From CADBRN01 sp050944685 (GTDB lineage Bacteria; Bacillota; Clostridia; Lachnospirales; Lachnospiraceae), in contig JBMNRP010000001.1 in NCBI GenBank assembly GCA_050944685.1, positions 156,116 through 220,115 of the forward strand: a DNA stretch of 64,000 nucleotides, written 5' to 3'. The notes under the pieces are model-generated. The model was given only the letters and a program-made list of their open reading frames with translations, did no database searches and was not told the origin of the DNA. The translations under genes were made by a program, and so were the position numbers. Position 1 is the stretch's first letter, and every line of letters begins with the position of its first letter. Positions 34,617 to 43,275 of this stretch are shown here, one piece after another.

Positions 34617-35414
34617 TCAGTTTTCTCCGAAGGTATGATCAAAGCGCGCATCCAGCTCGTTTTCCCCGGAAATCAGTCCGTTTACCATCTCAAACATGGA
34701 CCGGCTCCCGGAAAGCGCCTCCCTGTAGAGCTCCCGCAGCTTCCGGTCGCTGTCCTCAAAGCGGGGATCCGGCCGGCGCGTAATGACCATGCCGTGCATG
34801 CCCGGATAGACGCCGGTCACCTTCATCACCGAATAGATGAGAAGGCGCTTCGGGAGCGTATCCGCGATCAGAAGCCGGTTGAATCGGATAAAGGAATTCA
34901 TCGCCTCGTAAATCTCCGCGGGATCCGCCGGTGAAAAAAACGGCGCGATGACCGCCGCCCTCTCCGGATCCGGGACGATATGGTTCGTCGGGATGTGCGT
35001 CACGGGATTCCGTCCGTCCAGCACCATCAGATACCGGTCGAAGGCACCCTCGATCTCCGAGTGCCCGACGGAACTCGCCATCATTTTCTGCCCGACATAG
35101 GGGTGGCAGGTGCTGTCCAGAATATAGTGGCAGAGAAATCCCATCAGATAAGCCCAGGCGGCGTCCCGGTTCTCACTCCTGTTGACGATCTCCGCTCCCG
35201 CATTGAAGAACCGGCGGCCGGTCCATTCGTGCATCTCATACCCGATCCGGCTGATCGGATTTTTCTGCAGCGGCCTGTAATAAAACAGCAGATCGGGTCC
35301 GTGCAGACCAATATCATACAGCCGCGGGTACCGCCGGATTCTGACCCGGAAGGTTTCCGGAAGCCGATGATAAACGTCTCTTCCGAATCGGTAATGTGCA
35401 TACGTATTTGGCAT
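34617..35414 (-). CDS. Zinc-dependent phospholipase C-like protein
   Basis: The start at 35412-35414 follows AGAGG and gives 265 residues. The N-terminal part (MPNTYAHYRFG, HGPDLLFYY, a later FLCHYILDSTCHPY) has the His/Asp spacing of the Zn_dep_PLPC family. The helical fold suits a metal hydrolase acting on phospholipid or a related phosphodiester, though many family members are uncharacterised. No signal peptide is visible. It converges on thiE with little intergenic space. Confidence 0.78.
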   Translation of the reverse strand: MPNTYAHYRFGRDVYHRLPETFRVRIRRYPRLYDIGLHGPDLLFYYRPLQKNPISRIGYEMHEWTGRRFFNAGAEIVNRSENRDAAWAYLMGFLCHYILDSTCHPYVGQKMMASSVGHSEIEGAFDRYLMVLDGRNPVTHIPTNHIVPDPERAAVIAPFFSPADPAEIYEAMNSFIRFNRLLIADTLPKRLLIYSVMKVTGVYPGMHGMVITRRPDPRFEDSDRKLRELYREALSGSRSMFEMVNGLISGENELDARFDHTFGEN

Positions 35415-35573
35415 ATTGATACCTCTCTGAAAAAATTCGCCGGGAATACCTTCCCGAAAAAAGGCGAAAAACAGCGGCTGTCCGATCATCTGTCCGAACA
35501 GCCGCTGTTTCATTTTCCGTGTTCCGCCACGGTTTCCCCGTCCGGTCCTAAAGTTCCGGCCTTCCCCGGATGA

Positions 35574-37565
35574 TCACCAGTTTACGGCGATATCCAGCTG
35601 AGTGTGGTTCGTCAGTGCGAACGTTCCCGTGTCGCACACGATGCCGATTCCCTGGGAAGTCTGGACCAGCGATCCGCGCGGCCGGACATTCAGATCCGCC
35701 GCAACCATCACATACTGTCCCAGCATCTTGACGCCGTCCGAGCGCACCCAGTAGGGATCGTTATTTCCCATGCTGCGCATGATCGCAACCACGCCCTTCA
35801 TATCCAGGTTGTAATAAGTCTCTTTTCCGGAAGGTCCTTCGACGGTACCTGCCGTACGGTTCAGCACGGAACCGCTCCACGCGGTCTCTGTCGAACTGTT
35901 ATCGGCATCGTCAAGAGCGCTTAAGTGAACCGCCCAGGCGGCAGAACTGCGAACGTGATAGTTGACAATTCCGAACTTGCTTCCGAGGGCCTCGACCGTC
36001 TCACCGTTTCCGGCGGCGATCGCCACATGGTAGATATGGTCTTCGGTTCCGTAGAAGATCAGATCTCCGGGCTGAGCCGACGATACCGGAATGCGCGTGC
36101 CGACTCTTGCCTGCTCATCTGCCGTACGCGGAAGGCTGATGCCGAACTGCCGGTAGATGGTCTGGACAAATCCGGAGCAGTCCGCTCCATTGACCGGATC
36201 CGTTCCTCCCCATACATAGGGATTCCCGACAAACTGGCGCGCGTATTGAACGATGTCTTCGCCCTTCGTCTTTCCGGACTTGATCGACTGCATGGAAAAA
36301 TACAGTGCGGCGTTGTCCTTCGGCTCTTCCGATTTCGTCGCGGTCTGATAACTCGTTTCGTCTCCGGTGATCGATTCCACATCGTCCACTGCGCTCTTCG
36401 GAATAAAGCCCCGCACATCTCCGGATTCAATGTAATACCAGTCGCCGCACTCCTGGATCAGGAAAGCGAGTCCGCCTTTGGCGATCTTTCCTGCCTCCTC
36501 GGATTTCGCGTCCTGCTTCTCATAAATCGAAGCGTCCGTGTTGGCGATCAGATAATCCTTCGGGATGACGACATCGTATTCCGTTCCGCGGCAATAAGCA
36601 TATGCGGCGTTCTCTTCCACCGGAACCGAGGTCTCGGCGTAGCCGTCGCCGTCGACGTAATCCTTCAGAACACTCTTGTGGATGAAGCCTCTGACCTGAC
36701 CGGATTCAATATAAGTCCAGTCGGTACCGCAGGTCTCAATCTCCCAGGCAATCTGTCCGGCTCCGATCGTTCCGACCACTTTTGCCTGATCCGACTGCCC
36801 TTCGTAGATGGAAGCCGCCTCTGTCGTCTGCAGTTTCTTCGCGTTCATATGATAGAAACGGAATTCATCCGCAGAGATTACGGAAGACGCCCCCGAATAA
36901 TCCACATAGGTATGAAGCTTTGTCGAGGAGCTGTCCTTGTTTTCAGCCGAATCCTTCTGGTCCGGCGCCGGAGCCAGCGTTACTTTCTGATCCGGGGCCG
37001 ACGTTTCGTCCGATGACTCGGTTGCTTTCGGCGTCGCGGTTGGCGTCGGAGTTTCCGTCGCGGCCGGTGTTTCCGTCGCGGCCGGCGTTTCGGTCGGCGT
37101 CGGCGTTGCGGTTGGTGTCGCGGTCGGCGTCGGCGTCTCGGTCGTCTCCGGCGTGGCCGTCGGAGTCACCTCCGGTGTCGGGGTCGCGGTCGCCTCCGGC
37201 GTAACCGTCGGGGTCACCTCCGGTGTCGGCGTCTGCGAAGCAGACGTATCTTCTGAAGAAGTCCCGGATGAGTCCGACGCCGCTGTGCCTGATGTCCCGG
37301 ACGATTCCGCTGAAACTGCAGCCGTGGTTTCGGCTGACGCCGAAGAAGAACTCTGATCCGACGTCGTCTGGGAGGCAGCAGGCGTACTAGCTGCTGTTGG
37401 TGTCGATGCTGGTGTCGGCGTCGGTGTTTCCGTCGCGGCCGTTCCCACCGCGGCAGTTCCTGACGTCTGAACCGATAGCTCATCAGCATAGAAAACTGTG
37501 GCAGACAGCGGCGAAATAGCCAAAGCCACTGCGAGTGTCACAGTCAGAAATTTTGCCTTTCTCAA
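35574..37565 (-). CDS. Secreted NlpC/P60 peptidase with two SH3-like domains
   Basis: The 663-residue protein has a signal peptide (about 1-27), a Thr/Pro/Ser/Glu-rich spacer (about 30-215) with many TPTATPE units, two bacterial SH3-like domains (about 240-300 and 325-385), an NlpC/P60 domain with catalytic Cys in GADCSGFVQTIYR and His in DHIYHVAI, and a C-terminal tail of about 110 residues. It should cleave peptidoglycan stem peptides outside the cell. It uses a TTG start (37563-37565) behind GGGGGA. The spacer repeats are a likely site of length variation. Confidence 0.92.
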   Translation of the reverse strand: MRKAKFLTVTLAVALAISPLSATVFYADELSVQTSGTAAVGTAATETPTPTPASTPTAASTPAASQTTSDQSSSSASAETTAAVSAESSGTSGTAASDSSGTSSEDTSASQTPTPEVTPTVTPEATATPTPEVTPTATPETTETPTPTATPTATPTPTETPAATETPAATETPTPTATPKATESSDETSAPDQKVTLAPAPDQKDSAENKDSSSTKLHTYVDYSGASSVISADEFRFYHMNAKKLQTTEAASIYEGQSDQAKVVGTIGAGQIAWEIETCGTDWTYIESGQVRGFIHKSVLKDYVDGDGYAETSVPVEENAAYAYCRGTEYDVVIPKDYLIANTDASIYEKQDAKSEEAGKIAKGGLAFLIQECGDWYYIESGDVRGFIPKSAVDDVESITGDETSYQTATKSEEPKDNAALYFSMQSIKSGKTKGEDIVQYARQFVGNPYVWGGTDPVNGADCSGFVQTIYRQFGISLPRTADEQARVGTRIPVSSAQPGDLIFYGTEDHIYHVAIAAGNGETVEALGSKFGIVNYHVRSSAAWAVHLSALDDADNSSTETAWSGSVLNRTAGTVEGPSGKETYYNLDMKGVVAIMRSMGNNDPYWVRSDGVKMLGQYVMVAADLNVRPRGSLVQTSQGIGIVCDTGTFALTNHTQLDIAVNW

Positions 37566-37742
37566 AAGAAATTAACATCCCCCTTCTTTTGAATTTTCAC
37601 TTTCAAGAAATGAAATATTTTCAGTTAAGAGCCTTCCGGGATGCATTATCTCCCGATTTTCCTTGTTCCAAAAAGAAAACCCACACACCCGGTTCGGCTG
37701 TCGGCGGTCAGGCTGCTGAAGATTGAAACGATTGCCGCCGGA

Positions 37743-37779
37743 TTCTGTCGTATTTCCGGTTTTGACAGAAAGCCGGAAA
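37743..37779 (-). promoter_or_regulatory. H-type pseudoknot-capable leader RNA element
   Basis: In the leader RNA two perfect 7-bp helices interleave: TTTCCGG (37773-37779) with CCGGAAA (37753-37759), and TTCTGTC (37764-37770) with GACAGAA (37743-37749). They could form one pseudoknot or two exclusive hairpins. The element lies about 14 nt after the predicted start. The rest of the leader down to 37566 has no structure I could name. Confidence 0.55.
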
Positions 37780-37799
37780 ATGCCACAAAACCACCTCTT

Positions 37800-37828
37800 A
37801 TTATAAGATATCATTTCTGGATTTCCAA
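37800..37828 (-). promoter_or_regulatory. Promoter of the NlpC/P60 gene
   Basis: On the minus strand TTGGAA (37823-37828) and a perfect TATAAT (37800-37805) are 17 bases apart. The leader is about 225 nt. Confidence 0.78.
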
Positions 37829-37863
37829 GAGTCCAGACCAAAAAACACAAAAAAATCGAACTT

Positions 37864-38523
37864 TCACAGAACTTTCTGTCCGTTTGCCTTGAGTTTGAAA
37901 TTCATGTTGAATACTTCCGCCGCGCGCCGGCACATCAGCATGCGTTCCAGGAATATCTCAAAATAATCGAACATGGTGCAGATACTCTCGTCGATCTGCA
38001 GATTCAGGGTGATTTTCGCGTCATTTCTGGAAAGAACCAGGTGCGATCCGGTCACCGCATAATTGACGCGGTCATGGATGTCGAACTGACTCGGATCCTT
38101 CGTCCGCACGCGGTTGCGGCGCACATCGGTCTTATCGGCGATAATGAGGGCGGCTGAAACCGGGTCATAGGCGGTTCCGGTGGATTCGTCGTGATTGGCG
38201 ATCGCCGCCGTGACCGTCGCCTGGTCCGGAATGGAGAGAGCTGTCTCAGCGAGAAGATCCCTGGCGAGCAGCGCCCCGTACTCCGCGTGATGCTCCCGGT
38301 TAATCGCATTCCCGATGTCGTGCAGAATGCCCGCGATTCTTGCCAGCTCCGCGGTATGCTTATCGTAGCCGAGATTTATCAGGATCTTCCCCGCCTGATC
38401 CGCCACCAGAGCTGCGTGACCGAGAGAGTGATCCGTATAGCCGAGGTAGCCCAGAATCTCGTTTCCTTTTTTGTAGTAGGCCTGTACATACTTATTGTCC
38501 CTGATTTCCTTCGCCGTCGTCAT
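37864..38523 (-). CDS. HD-domain phosphohydrolase
   Basis: The start at 38521-38523 follows GGAGGAGG and gives 219 residues. The HD signature is complete: His in TDHSLGHA, the HD pair in GILHDIGNA, further His in EHHAEYG and Asp in IIADKTD. HD enzymes hydrolyse phosphoesters of nucleotides or signalling molecules with divalent metals. The substrate is unknown. It is a single gene upstream of which dhaM ends on the same strand, 160 bases away. Confidence 0.85.
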   Translation of the reverse strand: MTTAKEIRDNKYVQAYYKKGNEILGYLGYTDHSLGHAALVADQAGKILINLGYDKHTAELARIAGILHDIGNAINREHHAEYGALLARDLLAETALSIPDQATVTAAIANHDESTGTAYDPVSAALIIADKTDVRRNRVRTKDPSQFDIHDRVNYAVTGSHLVLSRNDAKITLNLQIDESICTMFDYFEIFLERMLMCRRAAEVFNMNFKLKANGQKVL

Positions 38524-38685
38524 CTTTCCTCCTCCGCTTTCCCGAATTGTCCCCTCCCCGGACGGTACACACATCCTCCCGGCACACAGGGGCAATACCA
38601 TTCATTATAAGTGACCGGGTCCTGCAAAAAAGGGGGTTTACAAAGATTTTCCAATTATTTTTCGGCCCTCTGATTCCGGCGGACA

Positions 38686-39069
38686 TCAGAATTTGGGAGT
38701 GGAGGCGACTTTATTCAGGTCCTCCAGAATTTCCGGAAGAGACAGGTTCATCTCGGCGTCGACGGAAGCCGTTACGGCGCCCTCTACGAGAGGGCAGTCC
38801 GCCATAACGACATTCCGGTCCGTTTCCTCCATCTCGATCACCATCTTTGTGGTCATCGCCGCACTTCCCATATCAACAAGAACGATCACCCCGTCCTCAC
38901 TGTATACCGAGTCGATCGCCTTCCGGATGAGATGATAGCTGGTCCCGGGACTTCCGTCCTCCAGTCCTCCGGCCGGCGCTGCCGGAACCGATTCCGCCAT
39001 CATTCTGGTCAGTTCGATCACACCTTCTGCCAGCTTTCTGATATGCGACACAATCACAATTCCCACCAT
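38686..39069 (-). CDS. dhaM: Dihydroxyacetone kinase phosphotransfer subunit DhaM
   Basis: The 127-residue protein is a lone EIIA-mannose-type domain with the phosphoacceptor His9 in VSHIRKLAEG. DhaM passes phosphate from HPr of the phosphotransferase system to the ADP bound in DhaL. I prefer the ATG at 39067-39069, seven bases after GAGGTGA; an ATG two codons earlier is possible. It lacks the extra HPr and EI domains of the Escherichia coli protein, as is normal for Firmicutes. Confidence 0.92.
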   Translation of the reverse strand: MVGIVIVSHIRKLAEGVIELTRMMAESVPAAPAGGLEDGSPGTSYHLIRKAIDSVYSEDGVIVLVDMGSAAMTTKMVIEMEETDRNVVMADCPLVEGAVTASVDAEMNLSLPEILEDLNKVASTPKF

Positions 39070-39097
39070 GCGCATTCACCTCTGCTCCTTCTGTCCG

Positions 39098-39724
39098 TCA
39101 GCCGAACGAATCTCTCACCGCCTCGAGCATATATGCAAAGGAAGTCGCCCCGGGATCCTGATGCCCGATGCCTCTTTCCCCGACATAGCTCGCGCGGCCT
39201 TTTTTCGCGACCAGATCTTTCGTGTGCTCTGCCCCTTTCCAGGCGGCGGAGCAGCCGGCGTCCAGGACCTCCCCGGCTCCGGCATCCTGCCCGAGCGCCT
39301 CTTCCATTGCGCGGAGCGCCGGAAGCATGGCATCGACCATCGTCGCGTCTTCGGGCTCCGCTTTTCCCAGCTTTTGAACTGCGGAAACAGCCTCACCCAT
39401 CGCTTTCACGAAATCACCGATGAAAATCTCCTTTTTTCCCGCGACTGCGGCACCCATCTTCATGAAAGCCGACCCGTACAGCGGTCCCGACGCTCCTCCG
39501 ACCTTCGACATCAGCGTCATACCGACGGTCTTCAGGATGGTCCCGGCGTCTTTTCCCTGAAGCGAAGGAAGTTTTTTCTCCACCTCGGAAAATCCCCGTG
39601 CCATATTGATCCCGTGATCCGAATCCCCGATCGGCTGATCGAGCTCCGTCAGATAATCCTTTTTCTCCTCAATCTTCTTTCCTGCCGCCGCAATGATTTC
39701 CAGAACCTTTGCACTATCTGCCAT
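39098..39724 (-). CDS. dhaL: Dihydroxyacetone kinase ADP-binding subunit DhaL
   Basis: The start at 39722-39724 follows GGAGGA and gives 208 residues. The DAK2 domain has the Asp-rich nucleotide and magnesium loop (IGDSDHGINMARG, about 32-44) and GGASGPLYG near 85. DhaL holds ADP, which is rephosphorylated by DhaM and then phosphorylates dihydroxyacetone on DhaK. It lies between dhaK and dhaM with 25- to 30-base gaps. Confidence 0.94.
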   Translation of the reverse strand: MADSAKVLEIIAAAGKKIEEKKDYLTELDQPIGDSDHGINMARGFSEVEKKLPSLQGKDAGTILKTVGMTLMSKVGGASGPLYGSAFMKMGAAVAGKKEIFIGDFVKAMGEAVSAVQKLGKAEPEDATMVDAMLPALRAMEEALGQDAGAGEVLDAGCSAAWKGAEHTKDLVAKKGRASYVGERGIGHQDPGATSFAYMLEAVRDSFG

Positions 39725-39749
39725 ATTCTCCTCCGTTTCCACTCCCGTA

Positions 39750-40748
39750 TCAGCCGAATTCTTTCCAGGCCGGCGTGTCCGCCTTCGCGTCGAGCAGACA
39801 TTTCAGCTGATCGTCGAGCCGCAGCAGCGAGATGGAAAATCCCGCCATGTCGATCGAGGTCATGTAGTTTCCGACGAACGTGCGGTACACGCGGATTCCC
39901 TTCGAGGCGAGAACATCCTGGACGTGATTATTGATAATATAGAGCTCCATCAGTGGCGTCGCCCCCGAGCCGTTGATCATCACGGCGACCTCGGATCCGC
40001 TGTAATCGAGATCCGCGAGAATCTTTTCCAGCAGCAGGTCCGCCGTTTCATCCGCCGTGCGGATCTTTTCCCGGCGGATGCCCGGCTCCCCGTGAATGCC
40101 GATGCCAATCTCCATCTCGTCCTCGGCCAGCTCGAATCCCGGCACACCGGAGGCGGGAACGGTGCTCGGCTTAATCGCCGCCCCCATCGAGCGGACATTG
40201 TCGACGACTTTCTGCGCCACCGCGCGGACCTCCTCCAGATCCGCTCCGGCTTCCGCCAGAGCGCCGGCGCACTTGTGGACGAAGACCGTCCCCGCGACGC
40301 CGCGCCGTCCGACCGTAAATGAGCTGTTCTCTACCGCGACGTCGTCATTGGTCACCACATGAGCCACCCGAATGTCTTCCATATCCTTTGCCATCTCCTC
40401 GGCGAGCTGGAAATTCATGACATCTCCGGTGTAATTCTTGACCACCAGAAGAACGCCCTCTCCGGTCGCGACCGCCTTGATGGCCTCAAGGATCATATCC
40501 GGAGTGGGGGACGTATAGACCGTGCCGGACACCGCCGCGTCCAGCATGCCCTCCCCCACGAAGCCTCCGTGCGCCGGTTCGTGGCCGCTGCCTCCGCCGC
40601 TCACCAGGGCAACTTTTCCCGTTTTTCTGTGTTTCCGGCACACGATCGTCCCGTAATCCAGCTTCTCCAGCTGATCCGGAAAGGCTTTGACCAGACCCTG
40701 AATCATCTCATTTTCCACGTCCTCAACCGCATTGATAAATTTTTTCAT
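39750..40748 (-). CDS. dhaK: Dihydroxyacetone kinase substrate-binding subunit DhaK
   Basis: The start at 40746-40748 follows AGGAGA and gives 332 residues. The DAK1 domain is complete, with GGGSGHEPAHGGFVG (about 51-65) and the covalent-substrate His in GIGIHGEPG. The enzyme phosphorylates dihydroxyacetone to the glycolytic triose phosphate with phosphoenolpyruvate as the donor. It is the first gene of dhaKLM. Dihydroxyacetone may come from glycerol or from sugar cleavage; no glycerol dehydrogenase is seen here. Confidence 0.94.
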   Translation of the reverse strand: MKKFINAVEDVENEMIQGLVKAFPDQLEKLDYGTIVCRKHRKTGKVALVSGGGSGHEPAHGGFVGEGMLDAAVSGTVYTSPTPDMILEAIKAVATGEGVLLVVKNYTGDVMNFQLAEEMAKDMEDIRVAHVVTNDDVAVENSSFTVGRRGVAGTVFVHKCAGALAEAGADLEEVRAVAQKVVDNVRSMGAAIKPSTVPASGVPGFELAEDEMEIGIGIHGEPGIRREKIRTADETADLLLEKILADLDYSGSEVAVMINGSGATPLMELYIINNHVQDVLASKGIRVYRTFVGNYMTSIDMAGFSISLLRLDDQLKCLLDAKADTPAWKEFG

Positions 40749-40869
40749 GGCGATCTTCTCCTGCGCAATACCCTGTTTTCTGATTTCTGTCATTCATCCC
40801 GTATTCGAAAAATTCTATCAACACTTTAGCACTGCGGAGAAAATTTCTCAATATTTTACAATAATCTGC

Positions 40870-40898
40870 TTGTTCTGCCGCAGTATCTATGCTATGGT
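40870..40898 (+). promoter_or_regulatory. Promoter of the padR operon
   Basis: TTGTTC (40870-40875) and TATGGT (40893-40898) are 17 bases apart. The tandem repeats at 40903-40951 begin at the predicted transcription start. Confidence 0.55.
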
Positions 40899-40902
40899 TA
40901 AT

Positions 40903-40951
40903 ACGACAGAAGTAGTACGACAGACGTAGTTCGTCAGACGTAATACGACAG
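40903..40951. repeat. 14-bp tandem repeats, candidate PadR operator
   Basis: Three 14-base units (40903-40916, 40917-40930, 40931-40944) plus a half unit follow the form ACGACAGACGTAGT. Adjacent units create TACG-5-CGTA and CGTAATACG palindromes. Their position just after a promoter and before a padR gene suggests autorepression. Confidence 0.6.
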
Positions 40952-41046
40952 CCGAATAGATTTGCCCGGGAAACCCCGGGAAACGAACACGATACGAAGT
41001 GCCGCAGGAAAGCGGAAGCATATAGAACCGAAAGGAGAAGACATGG

Positions 41047-41382
41047 ATGATCAGCAGTGATGTAATCCGCGGTTACAACGACACCATCATTCTCTACCTG
41101 CTGAGGCAGGAACCATCCTATGGATACGAAATCTCGAAAAAAATCCGCACGATCTCCGAAGAAAAATACATCATCAAAGAAACAACTCTCTACTCGGCTT
41201 TCACGCGGATGGAACACAACGGATATATCGAATCCTTCAGCAGGGAAAATGAAATAACCGGCGGAAAAAAACGAACCTATTACCGGATCACGGAAAAAGG
41301 AGAACAGCATTACCGTGAGAAATGCAGCGAGTGGAATCTGACAAAAGACGTCATCAGCCGTTTCATCGACGAATCGGTTTAA
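41047..41382 (+). CDS. PadR-family transcriptional regulator
   Basis: This 111-residue protein is a short PadR regulator: a winged helix (about residues 10-80, with YGYEISKKI and TLYSAFTRME) and a C-terminal dimer helix. The ATG follows AAAGGAGA. PadR proteins repress their own operon and release DNA on binding small molecules or after membrane stress. It is followed by a permease-prefix membrane protein and a DUF4097 protein, a three-gene set common in Firmicutes. Confidence 0.92.
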   Translation: MISSDVIRGYNDTIILYLLRQEPSYGYEISKKIRTISEEKYIIKETTLYSAFTRMEHNGYIESFSRENEITGGKKRTYYRITEKGEQHYREKCSEWNLTKDVISRFIDESV

Positions 41383-41440
41383 GTGCAGAAGGCAAGCCCT
41401 TCCGGAGCATCCGGCAGGGCATCACATCGGAGGAAAACAA

Positions 41441-42397
41441 ATGGATACTCTTCATAACTATCTGGAAAATATGTTCATGAATATGCCAAAAACCGAGAAG
41501 GTCCTGAACGCGAAGAAGGAACTTGGCCAGATGATGGAGGACCGGTACAATGAACTGATTTCCGAGGGAAAAAGTGAAAACGAGGCGGTCGGGATCGTGA
41601 TCTCCGAATTCGGAAACCTGGACGAGCTCGCAGGCGAGCTGGGAATTGACCGGCAGGTAGCGGCGAAAAACACGGCAGCGGAAAACGCGCATCCCATCTC
41701 CCTGGAGGATGCAAAACTCTACATTCAGGACACCATCCGGAAATCCATTCTGATCGGACTGGGCGTCTGCCTGATCATTCTCTCCAGCTCCATGTATCTG
41801 ATTTTTGAAGATCCCGAAAGTGCATTCGCGTACGCCGCCTTCTTCATCGTGGTGGCTCTCGGAATCGGATGCATTGTGTACGCAGCCATCCGCTATAACA
41901 AATGGGACTTTATTCACCAGGAAAAAGTCCAGCTGGATTTTGAAACCGCCGGTTATGTGCGGACGGAGAAAGAAAATTTCAGCACGCAGTACGCGGCTTT
42001 CATCGCGGCAGGCGTCATTCTGATCATCCTCAGCGTCATTCCCTCTGCCACGATCCGCGGGGCGAATGCAAACTACGCCCACGCCTCTCTCTTTCTGCTG
42101 GTCGGCCTCGGTGTGATGCTGATCATCATGGCGGGCATGCGCCAGAGAAGCTACGGAAATCTTCTGAACGACATTGCCAAGGAAAACATTGACATGGAAA
42201 ATGACATGAGCAGACTGACCCAGAGGGGGCGGAAAATCATGTCCGTCTTCTGGCCCACCGTCACATGCATCTATCTTTGCTGGAGTTTTATTACCTTCGA
42301 CTGGGGATTCACCTGGATCATCTGGCCGATTGCGGCCGGTGTGCGCTGGATGCTGCTGGCGTTTCTGGAAAAAGAAGACGGGGAAAAGAACATCTGA
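41441..42397 (+). CDS. Permease-prefix/DUF1700-like membrane protein
   Basis: The 318-residue protein has a soluble N-terminus (1-70) with the HAAS/DUF1700 helix pattern, including EFGNLDELAGELG. At least five hydrophobic segments follow, from residue 100 to the end. Such proteins sit between PadR and DUF4097 genes and may sense membrane state or anchor the partner. The gene starts 58 bases after padR, with GGAGGAAA upstream. Confidence 0.82.
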   Translation: MDTLHNYLENMFMNMPKTEKVLNAKKELGQMMEDRYNELISEGKSENEAVGIVISEFGNLDELAGELGIDRQVAAKNTAAENAHPISLEDAKLYIQDTIRKSILIGLGVCLIILSSSMYLIFEDPESAFAYAAFFIVVALGIGCIVYAAIRYNKWDFIHQEKVQLDFETAGYVRTEKENFSTQYAAFIAAGVILIILSVIPSATIRGANANYAHASLFLLVGLGVMLIIMAGMRQRSYGNLLNDIAKENIDMENDMSRLTQRGRKIMSVFWPTVTCIYLCWSFITFDWGFTWIIWPIAAGVRWMLLAFLEKEDGEKNI

Positions 42398-42411
42398 GGA
42401 GGAGACTATCC

Positions 42412-43170
42412 ATGAGCAAAAAGAACTATCTGGCTCTCATCAGCATTATCACAGCAATTGTTATCGCCGGAGGCCTGTATTTTAACATTTTCCGGGGCGG
42501 TTTATGGCAGGATTCCGCCGATTCTTCCGGAAAGGTCCTCTCCGACTCCGGGACCCTGAAGCAATTCGAAAATATCCGCGTCGATCTGGGCTCCGTGGAC
42601 ATCTCCGTCGTACCGGGCGAGAACTATTCATACACCTGTTCCATTGCTTCTCAGAATAAAAAGCCGGAAATCTCCCTGAAAAACGGAACGCTGACGATTC
42701 AGAACACGGCCGGTTCGCACGGCATCCGGGTAGTCGGATTTGCCACTCCGTCAAAGATCACCGTCACGGTCCCCCGCGACACCGAACTGAATTCCATGGA
42801 CGTGGATCTCGGCGCCGGCGATGTGAATCTCGAAGACATGAATATCAAAGAAGTCACGACCGATCTCGCCGCCGGCGATTTCTCTGCCGGCAGCTGCACC
42901 TTCGGCAGCGTAAAATGCGACCTGGCGGCAGGAGACTGCCGTCTGAAAGACACGGATCTCTCCAGATGCAAAATCGACGTCGCCGCCGGCGACGCCGATC
43001 TGAACCTGAGAGGAACCAGGGAAGATTATCAGTACGACCCGGACGCGAGCATCGGAAGTATCCGGGTCGGCCAGGAAAAATATGGTGAGGAATACGTATC
43101 CGATTCCGGCACCGGAAACACAATTCAAGTCGATTCCAGCGTAGGCGATATCCGGATCTCCTTCGTCTGA
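42412..43170 (+). CDS. DUF4097-family membrane-anchored adhesin-like protein
   Basis: The start at 42412 follows GAGGAGG and gives 252 residues. One membrane segment (about 8-26) precedes a repeated beta-helix-like domain with short units such as DVDLGAGDVNLEDM and TDLAAGDFSAGS. The strong Gly-Asp pattern is typical of DUF4097/DUF4098. The domain should lie outside the membrane. Function is unknown; operons with PadR suggest envelope-stress response. It is the last gene of its operon. Confidence 0.85.
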   Translation: MSKKNYLALISIITAIVIAGGLYFNIFRGGLWQDSADSSGKVLSDSGTLKQFENIRVDLGSVDISVVPGENYSYTCSIASQNKKPEISLKNGTLTIQNTAGSHGIRVVGFATPSKITVTVPRDTELNSMDVDLGAGDVNLEDMNIKEVTTDLAAGDFSAGSCTFGSVKCDLAAGDCRLKDTDLSRCKIDVAAGDADLNLRGTREDYQYDPDASIGSIRVGQEKYGEEYVSDSGTGNTIQVDSSVGDIRISFV

Positions 43171-43275
43171 TCCGGGCTTTTCGGACTGTCCGGCCGGATT
43201 TTCCGGTTTTCCCTCAGACACTCCTGAAATTAATTCTCCGCCTGCAGGAAGACGGAACCGCCGTGCCGGAAGAGG

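Noticed and set aside
37566..37799. ydaO-type c-di-AMP riboswitch upstream of the NlpC/P60 gene
   Set aside because: I could not find the conserved ydaO core sequences; only the small interleaved helices are clear.
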